Shown here in pieces: positions 54,684-63,508 of a stretch of 64,000 bases of DNA (positions are counted from its first letter, which is position 1; each line of letters starts with the position of its first letter). This DNA is from Flavobacterium soli DSM 19725 (lineage in GTDB: Bacteria > Bacteroidota > Bacteroidia > Flavobacteriales > Flavobacteriaceae). The translations under genes were made by a program, and so were the position numbers. The notes beneath the pieces were generated by a model. The model was not told where the DNA came from, did not search any database, and saw only the letters and a list, made by a program, of their open reading frames with translations. The stretch spans positions 248,001 to 312,000 of the forward strand of contig NZ_AUGO01000003.1 of the NCBI RefSeq assembly GCF_000422705.1, in the 5' to 3' direction.

Positions 54684-55016
54684 TTACTTCACTATCAGCT
54701 TTCTAGTGGCTGTAGCCTCTCCTTCTTTGATTTTAATGATGTAAACGCCAGGCGAAAGTGAAGCCACGTTCAACTCTTTTGCATTTACATTCAAAGAAGC
54801 TTGAAGTACTTTTTTTCCCAGAACATCATATATCGCAATTTCCTTGCTTTGTGAAGTCTTGGAAGTAATGTAGATTTTACCGTTGCTAACCGGGTTTGGG
54901 TAGAAACTCAATTCTTCTATAGCAGCAGTAGGTTGCTGTTTGTTTTCCTGAGCCACGAGCGGCGAAGCGAAACAGCATAGAAGCAAGAGGATGCTATAAA
55001 AGTAATTTTTAGTCAT
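54684..55016 (-). CDS. Minimal T9SS cargo: signal peptide plus sorting domain
   Basis: About 110 residues. A signal peptide (YSILLLLCCFASPLVAQ) is followed by only about 15 residues and then a complete type A T9SS sorting domain (LSFYPNPVSNGKIYITS ... VYIIKIKEGEATATRKLIVK). There is almost no cargo body. I chose the ATG at 55016; another lies at 55025. It might be a stand-alone surface tag or peptide, or the stub of a former cargo gene. The tail closely resembles that of the neighbouring cargo, so one may be copied from the other. Confidence 0.8.
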   Translation of the reverse strand: MTKNYFYSILLLLCCFASPLVAQENKQQPTAAIEELSFYPNPVSNGKIYITSKTSQSKEIAIYDVLGKKVLQASLNVNAKELNVASLSPGVYIIKIKEGEATATRKLIVK

Positions 55017-55133
55017 GGGTAACATTTGGTTAGGTCAAAGGTATAAAATAATTGCGAATTAAAAATTATGATTTAACTATAAAAGTTATACTAAAACACA
55101 TTTTTTCTTTTAGTGGAAAGTCAAATACTGTAC

Positions 55134-55170
55134 CAAAAAAAAAAAACATCCGCCGGATTGGCGGATGCTT
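55134..55170 (-). terminator. Terminator of the beta-helix lipoprotein gene
   Basis: On the minus strand GCATCCGCC pairs with GGCGGATGT around a short AATCC loop, followed by a run of at least 12 T. It lies about 50 bp past the stop at 55220. Confidence 0.9.
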
Positions 55171-55219
55171 CTATTTAACTTAAACCTAAATTTTTAATTA
55201 TGGTAGGGTTTGAATTGGA

Positions 55220-56413
55220 TTACAAACCTACTGTCCAACCAGCTGTCCAAGTAGGGATTCCTGAACCATTTCCAGCTCCTGTTGCGGTGTTATCTTCTGT
55301 AAAAATAGCAGCTACATCAACAACTGAAGCATCTGTTTTTGTCCCTTTAGATTTAGTTGTAACATCTTCAAATTTCACTTTTGTAGCTTTCAAGCTAGCT
55401 CCAACATATCCAACTCCTTCATCGTGTTGCACATCAAAACCAGTTTTCCAACCTTTCAATACTACGTTATCAAACATACCTTTAGTACCAACTCTCAATT
55501 TCATACCTTGAGATTCTGAACTTGTATCATTTGAACCAGCACCAATCAATGTGATGTTTTTAAGATTTGGGCTAGAGATTGGAGCTGCTAAGTGATTATT
55601 TGAGTTGTTATCAGCTTCGATTCCTCTGTTACCAGCATTAGTTCTGATACCATACCAGTTTTCACCAGTTCCAATCCATCCTTCTGTCCAGTCAAACAAA
55701 TCATCACCAACGTTTGCACCTTTGCTAGTTACTACTAAATATTTAGCATTAACTGTACCACCAAACCATTCGAAACCATCATCAGAACCTTCATAAACCT
55801 GAACGTATTCGATAACTGTTTGACTTCCTACAGCAAAAAGAGAAAGACCGTTAAATTCTTTATCAGAAGAGTAAGAATATCCAGAATATTCAATTCTCAA
55901 ATATTTGATAGATCCAGAAGTATCATTATTTACAGATCCACCATAAGTTAATTCTGAAACTTCTGCAGAAGCAGTAGTCCCTTTATTGATAGCAGCTTTT
56001 CCACAAAGTACTAGACCTCCCCATGCACCTGGAGCTTGTACAGCAGCAGTCATCACAACTGGGCTAGAAGCTGTTCCTTGAACATCGATCAAACCACCTT
56101 GAGCAACTGCGATATATCTAACTGATTCAAATTGGTTTGGATCTAATTGAGTAGCCTCAATTTTTACACCCGCTTTGATAGTAAGCTTTGCCCCATTATT
56201 AACTATAAGTTTTCCTGTAAGCTTATAAGTTCCTGACTCAAGGATTACCTCTCCGTCATTAATGTCTCCTTTAAGATCTTCTCTATTCAATACGAAAGAA
56301 CTTGATGGACCATCATCATTATTACTTCCTGAATCATCGCTAGAACAAGATGTTGTAATTAGTGTTAGCGATAAAACTGCTAAACCGAAAATTTTTGAAA
56401 TTGATTTTTTCAT
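55220..56413 (-). CDS. Right-handed beta-helix surface lipoprotein
   Basis: A 397-residue lipoprotein with lipobox LITTSCSSDDSG (Cys23), whose acidic residues after Cys suggest surface export. The body has beta-helix rungs with repeated stretches (GKLIVNNGAKLTIKAGVKIE, GGLIDVQGTASSPVVMTAA, IEYVQVYEGSDDGFEWFGGT). Similar proteins have been annotated as multidrug transporter in error. It lies 127 bp after a TonB-dependent receptor gene on the same strand and is likely its surface partner, in place of a SusD. The ligand is unknown. Confidence 0.82.
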   Translation of the reverse strand: MKKSISKIFGLAVLSLTLITTSCSSDDSGSNNDDGPSSSFVLNREDLKGDINDGEVILESGTYKLTGKLIVNNGAKLTIKAGVKIEATQLDPNQFESVRYIAVAQGGLIDVQGTASSPVVMTAAVQAPGAWGGLVLCGKAAINKGTTASAEVSELTYGGSVNNDTSGSIKYLRIEYSGYSYSSDKEFNGLSLFAVGSQTVIEYVQVYEGSDDGFEWFGGTVNAKYLVVTSKGANVGDDLFDWTEGWIGTGENWYGIRTNAGNRGIEADNNSNNHLAAPISSPNLKNITLIGAGSNDTSSESQGMKLRVGTKGMFDNVVLKGWKTGFDVQHDEGVGYVGASLKATKVKFEDVTTKSKGTKTDASVVDVAAIFTEDNTATGAGNGSGIPTWTAGWTVGL

Positions 56414-56540
56414 TTTTAAAAATATAAATTAGTTATGTTTTCTGATGCAAAAGTGCGAACCACAAGTTTCTTGAATGTTATCAACTTGTAATCTATTCGT
56501 TATATATACTTTACTTTAATGTTAAGAGCTTCAAGGCTTT

Positions 56541-59279
56541 TTAGAATTGGTAGTTGATACCCAATCCAAAAACAACACCTCTTTTATAACTTACAGCTGG
56601 AAGCGTTTCAGTAGCGTTTTCTTGAACTCTCTTAAACTCTGGATTTAGGATATTTCTAGCAGCCAAATCAATTCCGAGGTTTTTAGTGATTTTAGTTTTG
56701 AAAATAAAATCTAAAGTTCCCATTCCTTTGTCTACCAAGTTTCCTTTTTGTTCAACTCCAAGAGCATACAAACGATCAGAATAATGAGAGTAAGCTACAG
56801 TTGCAATAAATCCAGCATCTGTTGACCAGTTTCTAGCATACGATAAATCTGCATTTAAAATTAAATCTGAAGCCCCAGTAAAGCTTGATTCTGTATCTGT
56901 AATGTTTACATTTAATGTTCCCTCAGTATCAAGACGAACTTTTTCACTATCAATATCTTGATGTGTTTTCATATAAGAAGCATTCAATCCTGCTGATAAC
57001 TTGTTGGTTAACTCGCTATCGATTTTGAAAATATTTTTTCTAATTTCAAATTCAGCACCCAATACATATCCTTGATCTCCAATGTTTACCCAAGAAATAT
57101 CATTTGTTGATGAAGCAAGTGTAATTTCATTGATTGGATCTACGATATATTTTCCGAAAACCGTAACCGAGATAAGTTCTTCGGCCTTAGGGAACATTTC
57201 CCATTTTAAATCCAAGTTATAATCTTGTGATGGATATAAGTATGGATTACCAAATTTTACTTCTGTAATATCTTCATAAAGAAAAGGAGCTCTTTCTTTG
57301 AACTGTGGCAAGGTATAGGTTTTACTAGCTGCAAAACGTAGATTTTGCTTTTCGTTTAATTCATATTTTAAGATAAGGCTAGGCAAAAATTCATTTCTGT
57401 CAAAAGTATTTGTACCTCCATCACCATCTAACTGTGTTCTCCATTCAACACTCTGTTCCACTTTTTCATATCGCACTCCAAATACTCCACTTAGTTTTTG
57501 AGAAAGTTTGTATTCCAAATTAGCAAAACCAGCATGAATGTTTTGTTCTCCACTATAAGTTTGAGGTGTCATTCCTGCAAATGAACTAGTAGTAAACAAA
57601 TCACCATAATTTTGCTGATTAAAAATTACATCTAACCCATTTGGGTCAACCGCAATTTGTTGAGCCTCTTGCGTCAATCCAAAATTGAATTGAATCGCTT
57701 CAAAATCACGTTTTTTAAATCTACCGTTATATCCTGCAGTTATTTTCCCTTTGGAATCTCCATTTTCATTGTCACCCAATTTGTAGGTCAAAGATAAATT
57801 TGCTGCCAGTTCATCTTCTGTCAAGTTTTGAAAATACCTGTGGTTATCAGTAACTGTTCTTTGAACTAAAGTATAGGCCTGAGTATCTCTAGTATAAAAC
57901 ATCTTGTTTTGAGTTCTGTCTGGCATATCACCTTTTACAGTATTGAAAGATGCACCCCAATCAAGTCCCAGCTTATCTGTCAATTTATGATTTCCTAATA
58001 ACTGATTGATCATAATTGTATTCTGGATGAAAGTTGCTCTTTGAACCAAAAGATCAGCCTCTGAGTTATCAAAATCCCTGTCTTCTCCAAAATAAGTATC
58101 CCTAGACTGATCAGAAGAATTTACAAACAAGAAGTTATAACCAATTTTATGATCACTGTTAATGCGGTAATTAGCATTGAACATTCCTGTTGTATTTGTT
58201 TTGTAACTAAATCTTTCTTGTTGGAATGATTTCAAAGTTGCACCTTGAGCATTCAAACTTTGATTCAATCCTTCTCTTTGTTCAAAACCGCTATCGAAAC
58301 TTGCTGTAGCAAAAAGGTTCAATTTTCCTTCTTCCCCAATTTCGAAAGATTCTCCAGCCTTCAACGAAATATTTCCTCCAAATGGAGCTTCTTTGGTTGG
58401 TGTCAAGCTGTTTTCAAAACTAAAACTTGTCAAAGGATCCTTAGGAACTCCATACGATACAAATCCTGTAGTTCTTGGGCCTCTTTGCAAAAGAAAGTCA
58501 TTTTGTTTGTCAATTGCATTGCTATTGATTTTTGACCCCAAAGAGATCTCGAACATTCCTTTTCCTTTATAATCTTTAGAAGTAATATCTACATTTCCAC
58601 CTGCAAAATCTCCAAAATTTCTAACGTTATAAACCTTATCAATAGAAATGTACTCTACAATATCAGTAGAAAATAAATCCAAGGCGATATTTTTTTTCTC
58701 AGGATCATTCGAAGGAATTGGAAGCCCGTTGATAGAAGTTGAATTGTATCGATCCCCAAGACCTCTAACAAAAACATTATTACTTCCTTCTTGTTTAGAG
58801 ATACCTGAAGTTTTTGCTACAGCTGATGCAACATCACCAACACCTTTTCTAGACAATTCTTGTGCTCCAATATTTTGCTTAATCTCTACAGCATTCTTTT
58901 GCTCAATTAACAAAGAGGCTTCTTTTTGTCTGTTTACATTATTTGTAATCACAATATCCTCCAGCTTCACACTTCCTGAACCAATTGATTGATTTACAGT
59001 TGTAGTCTCGTTTGCCTTAACCGTAAAAGGAACCTCAACACTTTCATAACCTACAAAGCTGATTTGCAAAATATGATTTCCAGCTGCAACGTTAAGAGAA
59101 TATTTCCCGTCCATATCAGTAGACATACCGATAGTTGTTCCTTTTATCATAACGTTAGCAAAAGGTAAAACTTCGTCATTCAGATCCTTATCTGTAATTG
59201 TTCCAGAAACCGTACCTTTGTTTTGCGAAAATGATGCAACACAGATAAATAATGTGATCAATAGAAATTTAAATTTCAT
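56541..59279 (-). CDS. TonB-dependent outer-membrane receptor
   Basis: A 912-residue receptor with a signal peptide (1-18, VASFSQ) and a carboxypeptidase-regulatory-like N-terminal domain (about 22-110). A plug (KQEGSNNVFVRGLGDRYNST, VRNFGDFAGGNVDITSKDY) and a barrel ending KRGVVFGLGINYQF follow. It is not of the SusC type, and its downstream partner is a beta-helix lipoprotein. It reads away from a PhoB/PhoR-type two-component system with a 185-bp shared gap. Ligand unknown; phosphate-stress control is a possibility raised by the neighbours. Confidence 0.9.
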   Translation of the reverse strand: MKFKFLLITLFICVASFSQNKGTVSGTITDKDLNDEVLPFANVMIKGTTIGMSTDMDGKYSLNVAAGNHILQISFVGYESVEVPFTVKANETTTVNQSIGSGSVKLEDIVITNNVNRQKEASLLIEQKNAVEIKQNIGAQELSRKGVGDVASAVAKTSGISKQEGSNNVFVRGLGDRYNSTSINGLPIPSNDPEKKNIALDLFSTDIVEYISIDKVYNVRNFGDFAGGNVDITSKDYKGKGMFEISLGSKINSNAIDKQNDFLLQRGPRTTGFVSYGVPKDPLTSFSFENSLTPTKEAPFGGNISLKAGESFEIGEEGKLNLFATASFDSGFEQREGLNQSLNAQGATLKSFQQERFSYKTNTTGMFNANYRINSDHKIGYNFLFVNSSDQSRDTYFGEDRDFDNSEADLLVQRATFIQNTIMINQLLGNHKLTDKLGLDWGASFNTVKGDMPDRTQNKMFYTRDTQAYTLVQRTVTDNHRYFQNLTEDELAANLSLTYKLGDNENGDSKGKITAGYNGRFKKRDFEAIQFNFGLTQEAQQIAVDPNGLDVIFNQQNYGDLFTTSSFAGMTPQTYSGEQNIHAGFANLEYKLSQKLSGVFGVRYEKVEQSVEWRTQLDGDGGTNTFDRNEFLPSLILKYELNEKQNLRFAASKTYTLPQFKERAPFLYEDITEVKFGNPYLYPSQDYNLDLKWEMFPKAEELISVTVFGKYIVDPINEITLASSTNDISWVNIGDQGYVLGAEFEIRKNIFKIDSELTNKLSAGLNASYMKTHQDIDSEKVRLDTEGTLNVNITDTESSFTGASDLILNADLSYARNWSTDAGFIATVAYSHYSDRLYALGVEQKGNLVDKGMGTLDFIFKTKITKNLGIDLAARNILNPEFKRVQENATETLPAVSYKRGVVFGLGINYQF

Positions 59280-59464
59280 TTTATTTGATTGTTAAAATTT
59301 TATGCAAAGGAAAGGCTGAGTTGTAAAGTTGATGTTACCGACTTATTACTATTAAGTATCCTAAAGATTACGCAATTGTTAAGAGATTAAATTATAGTTA
59401 ACAGGTTTAAATCGCTTTTTTTTATATTTACATTTACATCCGCAAATCATAACATTTTGCTATC

Positions 59465-60148
59465 ATGAAGAAAAAAGACATCAAGATTTTACTAGTAGAT
59501 GACGAACAGGATATCCTTGAAATTGTAGGGTATAACTTGGCACAGGAAGGCTACCAAATCGTAACAGCTAGTAACGGTAAAGAAGCTATTCTAAAAGCGA
59601 AAAAAGAATTACCACAACTGATTATCATGGATGTAATGATGCCCGAAATGGACGGAATGGAAGCCTGTGAAAACATCCGAAAGATTCCTGAATTAGGCAA
59701 CGTGATCATTACATTCCTTACGGCAAGAAGCGAAGACTATTCTCAAGTTGCAGGATTTGATGCTGGAGCGGATGATTATATCAACAAACCAATCAAGCCA
59801 AAATTGTTGGTTAGCAAAGTGAAAGCTTTATTGAGAAGATTAAAAGACGATGAACAAAATTCTGAAACTTTAAACGTTGGTGGAATCGAAATCAACCGTG
59901 AGGAATATAAAATCGTGAAAGACGATATTGAAATCGTTTTGCCAAGGAAAGAATTCGAATTGTTCTATCTTTTAGCTTCAAAACCTGGAAAAGTATTCAA
60001 AAGAGAAGAAATTTTGGATAAGGTTTGGGGAAATGAAGTAATCGTTGGCGGAAGAACTATAGATGTCCACATCCGTAAATTAAGAGAAAAAATTGGAGAA
60101 GACTTATTCAAAACCATCAAAGGTGTTGGATATAAATTCGAAGTTTAA
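59465..60148 (+). CDS. PhoB/OmpR-type response regulator
   Basis: A 227-residue response regulator. The receiver domain has the acidic pair VDDEQD, the phospho-acceptor Asp56 in IIMDVMMPEMDG, the conserved Thr in ITFLTARSED and the conserved Lys in YINKPIK. The C-terminal winged helix ends with VGGRTIDVHIRKLREKIGED...IKGVGYKFEV, diagnostic of OmpR/PhoB. It would be phosphorylated by the kinase 150 bp downstream. Which genes it controls is not shown; the divergent TonB receptor is a natural candidate. Confidence 0.92.
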   Translation: MKKKDIKILLVDDEQDILEIVGYNLAQEGYQIVTASNGKEAILKAKKELPQLIIMDVMMPEMDGMEACENIRKIPELGNVIITFLTARSEDYSQVAGFDAGADDYINKPIKPKLLVSKVKALLRRLKDDEQNSETLNVGGIEINREEYKIVKDDIEIVLPRKEFELFYLLASKPGKVFKREEILDKVWGNEVIVGGRTIDVHIRKLREKIGEDLFKTIKGVGYKFEV

Positions 60149-60299
60149 TCTAGTATTCAGTTTACAGTAACAGTTCGCAGTCATGGAACTGCAAATTTTA
60201 AATATCAGACTTTGAGCAACTAAGCACCCCTTTACTGATTTTTATTGTTGCTTTTAACTTAGCAACTCAGTAACTTAGCCTCTTAGTAACAATAACAAA

Positions 60300-61355
60300 A
60301 TGGCCATAAATTTTAAAAGAACCTACAAGTTTGCTGTAAAATCAGCACTATACATTACCGTTTTTGCAACAGGATTTGTGGGGATTCTCAGCCATTTGAT
60401 CTTCCAGCCCAATCAGGAAAAGCTAACCTTATTCCTGCTCATTTTTGCCATTTCGTTATATATCTTTTCCTTTTTAGTCATCCAATACCGTGTAGAATTC
60501 TTTATCTACCGAAGGGTAAAAAAAATCTACGACGACGTTTCGTTCCTTGAAGCTAGTTCGTTTCCCAAGAAGCATATCACTACCGACATGGCAACACTTA
60601 CACGAGAAGTGAAAAAATTTGCCACCGATAAAAAGCTCGAAATCGAAACCCTGAAAGTCCGTGAGGAATATAGAAGGGAATTTCTAGGCAATGTTTCGCA
60701 CGAACTCAAAACCCCTTTGTTTACGGTTCAAGGTTATATTCTCACGTTGCTCGATGGAGCGATGAACGACAAGACACTTCGAAAAAAATACCTCCAACGT
60801 GCCGAAAAAGGTGTCGAACGATTGACCTATATCGTGAACGATTTGGATATGATTTCAAAGTTTGAAATGGGCGATTTGAATCTGGTAATGGAAGAATTCA
60901 ATATTGTCGAACTTGTGCAAAATGTTTTCGATTTGCTCGAAATGGAATCCGAGAAAAAAAACATCATCCTTTCATTCGACAACAAATATTCAAAACCAAT
61001 CATGGTTTTTGGCGACAGGGGAAAAATCCAGCAAGTGGTAACAAACCTAGTTGTAAATTCTATAAAATACGGAAAACAAGACGGTTATACCGAGGTTGGA
61101 ATTGAAGATTTGGTCAACAACAAAGTCATAATCCGAGTGAAAGACAATGGCGAAGGCATCCAAAAACAATATATCCCGCGACTTTTCGAACGCTTTTTCC
61201 GTGTCGATAAAAGTGGTGCAAGAGCCGAAGGTGGTTCCGGTTTAGGCCTCTCGATTGTGAAACATATTATCGAAGCTCACGATGAGAAAATTTATGTAGA
61301 AAGTCAGTTTGGTATCGGATCGGAGTTCTCCTTTACCCTCGAAAAGAGTAAATAG
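60300..61355 (+). CDS. PhoR-like sensor histidine kinase
   Basis: A 351-residue membrane kinase with two N-terminal helices (about 15-35 and 42-63) and only a very short periplasmic loop between them. A HAMP-like linker is followed by HisKA with the phospho-acceptor His134 in FLGNVSHELKTPL. The ATPase domain has the N box VVTNLVVNSIKYG, G1 VKDNGEGIQ, F box and G2 EGGSGLGLSIVKHI. The lack of an extracellular sensor domain fits PhoR, which senses through other proteins. The last 114 bases overlap the convergent glycosyltransferase gene. Confidence 0.92.
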   Translation: MAINFKRTYKFAVKSALYITVFATGFVGILSHLIFQPNQEKLTLFLLIFAISLYIFSFLVIQYRVEFFIYRRVKKIYDDVSFLEASSFPKKHITTDMATLTREVKKFATDKKLEIETLKVREEYRREFLGNVSHELKTPLFTVQGYILTLLDGAMNDKTLRKKYLQRAEKGVERLTYIVNDLDMISKFEMGDLNLVMEEFNIVELVQNVFDLLEMESEKKNIILSFDNKYSKPIMVFGDRGKIQQVVTNLVVNSIKYGKQDGYTEVGIEDLVNNKVIIRVKDNGEGIQKQYIPRLFERFFRVDKSGARAEGGSGLGLSIVKHIIEAHDEKIYVESQFGIGSEFSFTLEKSK

Positions 61356-62387
61356 CGAACTCCAGGTTATCTTGGTTTCAAAAGATTGCAACCCTTTATA
61401 AAGTGGCACTTCCAGCAAATGTGCAATCTTGAATTTGTCTTGTTTTCTATAAGGAACCAATCCTTCTTTCTTTAATTTTTTAGCCAAATATTCCTGTTCA
61501 TATTGTCCCGGAGTTGGAATAAAAAATGCTTTCTTACCTAATTGAGCCAAATCCATCACGGTTGTATAACCTGAACGGCAAAGCACGATTTCACTTTCAT
61601 TAAACGCTTGTTCAAGTTCTTCAGTTGTCATAAAATTATAGAATGTAATATTTGAAACCTGCTCTACAACCTGTTCCTTTTCGACCTTTCCTTTTATGAA
61701 AACAACTTCGCCTCTATATTCCAATAGATCTTTGGCCAATTTCTCTTCGAGCATTCCTCTTTGAGGTTCAGGTCCCGAAAGAATCACCATCAAATCATAT
61801 TTTTTAGGAAGCACTTTTTTATGCAAACGGCTCAATGGTCCAATGTATTTTATCTTGAAATGCGGATTTTCAAGATGCCCTAATTTTCCCGTCAAATTGG
61901 GCGTTTCGGCAATATCAGGAACCCAGCACTCGTCATACTTCTTGATGATAAACTGGTGCAACTTGCTTGTAATCCAAGTGGTATTTCCCGTCAAAACATT
62001 CAGCTGATGCGTGATAAAAACCGACGTGATTTTCTTGCTATAAACTCCCAATCGATTATCGGATATGATCCCAGAAATATTATATTCCTTAATCCAACCT
62101 TTCACCATTTTTCGTTCCTTGAGGATGGCCTCAATCATTCTTGGTGTGTTCTTGATCATCTTCCATTTAAAATGATTGCCATTTTTGGCATATTCAATTT
62201 CGTAAGAAGGCAATTCTAAAATTTGCAGGTGCGAAAATTCTTTTTTTAGCATCTCGAGTGCAATTCCATCTGAGGCAATAATAGGATTATAGCCTTGGTT
62301 TTCCAAAGCTTTAATGATAGGAATACAACGTGTAGCGTGACCCAATCCCCAGTTTAATGGTGCAACAAGAATATTTTTTTTAGACAT
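61242..62387 (-). CDS. MurG-like (GT28-type) glycosyltransferase
   Basis: A 381-residue protein with a glycine- and histidine-rich GT-B start (LVAPLNWGLGHATRCIPIIKAL). A later nucleotide-sugar-binding region (LVILSGPEPQRGMLEEKLAKD-like, EIVLCRSGYTTVMDLAQLGK, FIPTPGQYEQEYLA) resembles MurG and other GT28-type enzymes. The sugar donor and acceptor are unknown; it is not MurG itself. The last about 38 residues are read from the opposite strand of the histidine kinase gene and may be a late extension. Confidence 0.82.
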   Translation of the reverse strand: MSKKNILVAPLNWGLGHATRCIPIIKALENQGYNPIIASDGIALEMLKKEFSHLQILELPSYEIEYAKNGNHFKWKMIKNTPRMIEAILKERKMVKGWIKEYNISGIISDNRLGVYSKKITSVFITHQLNVLTGNTTWITSKLHQFIIKKYDECWVPDIAETPNLTGKLGHLENPHFKIKYIGPLSRLHKKVLPKKYDLMVILSGPEPQRGMLEEKLAKDLLEYRGEVVFIKGKVEKEQVVEQVSNITFYNFMTTEELEQAFNESEIVLCRSGYTTVMDLAQLGKKAFFIPTPGQYEQEYLAKKLKKEGLVPYRKQDKFKIAHLLEVPLYKGLQSFETKITWSSLFTLFEGKGELRSDTKLTFYINFLIVSFDNMFHNREA

Positions 62388-62831
62388 TTCTGGCTTCTAT
62401 TAAAATCAATTCATTTTTATTTAGAGCAAAATTTTAGGCACTTTTTAATCCATGTTCCCGCTGCAGCAACTCGCTTTAAAACTGTTGGTCACAGTTTTAA
62501 GAGCTCAAATCCCGAAGCTTCGGGACAGCATCGGGGCTAAACTAAAATCTTTAGGCTTCTCCCGAAACTTCGGGATAAACTTTCCCTTCAACTCCGATTC
62601 CAACTAAACAATAGAGTTTCCATTTAGCCCCGGCTGGAGGGAAAATCCTTTTTTAAATTGCCTTGGGTTTTAACCCGAGGCAATTTAAAAAAGATTTGGA
62701 AGGAATGACGGGAACATGGTCTTGTGAAAATGCCCGAGCCATTCGCTCCAAAAAAATTTAACACACTGCAAGATAAAACTATTTGAGTTCGTTTATATTT
62801 CCTTAATTTTACCAAAATATTAAATAGCGTT
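62388..62831. repeat. Gene-free gap with palindromes
   Basis: No gene is seen. A perfect 16-base palindrome TCCCGAAGCTTCGGGA lies at 62510-62525 and a related imperfect copy at about 62560-62576. A nearly perfect 46-base palindrome (22-bp arms, one G-T pair, 2-base loop) lies at 62648-62693 with core GGGTTTTAACCC and long T/A ends. It could end transcription in both directions or be a short mobile repeat. Confidence 0.6.
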
Positions 62832-63506
62832 GTGGGAAGTAAAAATAAATTAAAAAGATTCAAGGAAAACGAAACATTCGAAAATGTTTTTCAACCAACT
62901 AGAGAAGAAGTTGTGGGGAATTTATTTCCGCTCAAAGGCAAATGGAACACGGATTTTTTCCAGAACGATAACCCGTTGATTCTAGAATTGGGTTGCGGAA
63001 AAGGCGAATATTCTGTTGGTTTGGCCGAACGTTATCCTGATAAAAATTTTGTTGGAATTGACATCAAAGGAGCGCGTTTTTGGCGTGGTGCAAAGACAGC
63101 GGTTGACGACGGAATGCGAAATGTGGCCTTTGTGAGAACCCAAATCGAACTGATTGACCATATTTTTGCCGAAAATGAAGTCGACGAGATTTGGATTACT
63201 TTTCCGGATCCACAAATCAAATACAAGCGTACAAAGCACAGGATGACGAATTCGGAATTCTTGAAATTGTATAAAAAAATCTTGAAACCGGATGGCGTGA
63301 TGAACCTGAAAACCGATAGCGAATTTATGCACGGTTACACACTCGGATTGCTTCATGGCGAAGGTCACGAGGTTTTGTATGCCAATCATAATGTCTATAA
63401 AAACGAGGGAAGTCCGAATGAAGTTACTAGTATTCAGACGTTTTATGAAAAACAATATTTGGAAATTAACAAAGCAATTACTTATATTAGATTCAAAATA
63501 AAATAA
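62832..63506 (+). CDS. trmB: tRNA (guanine-N7-)-methyltransferase
   Basis: A 224-residue TrmB that forms m7G46 in tRNA. Motifs are LILELGCGKGEYSVGLAERY (SAM site), FVGIDIKGARFWRGAK, and the family-specific ITFPDPQIKYKRTKHRMTN. It begins at a GTG (62832), since no ATG lies at the conserved N-terminus SKNKLKRFKENETFENV. The length is normal. The LysE-like gene follows 2 bp later. Confidence 0.95.
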   Translation: MGSKNKLKRFKENETFENVFQPTREEVVGNLFPLKGKWNTDFFQNDNPLILELGCGKGEYSVGLAERYPDKNFVGIDIKGARFWRGAKTAVDDGMRNVAFVRTQIELIDHIFAENEVDEIWITFPDPQIKYKRTKHRMTNSEFLKLYKKILKPDGVMNLKTDSEFMHGYTLGLLHGEGHEVLYANHNVYKNEGSPNEVTSIQTFYEKQYLEINKAITYIRFKIK

Positions 63507-63508
63507 AA

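Noticed and set aside
60149..60299. A small gene between the response regulator and kinase
   Set aside because: Only short repeated ACTTAGCAACT/AGTAACTTAGC-type DNA is seen; no frame with a plausible start and composition exists.
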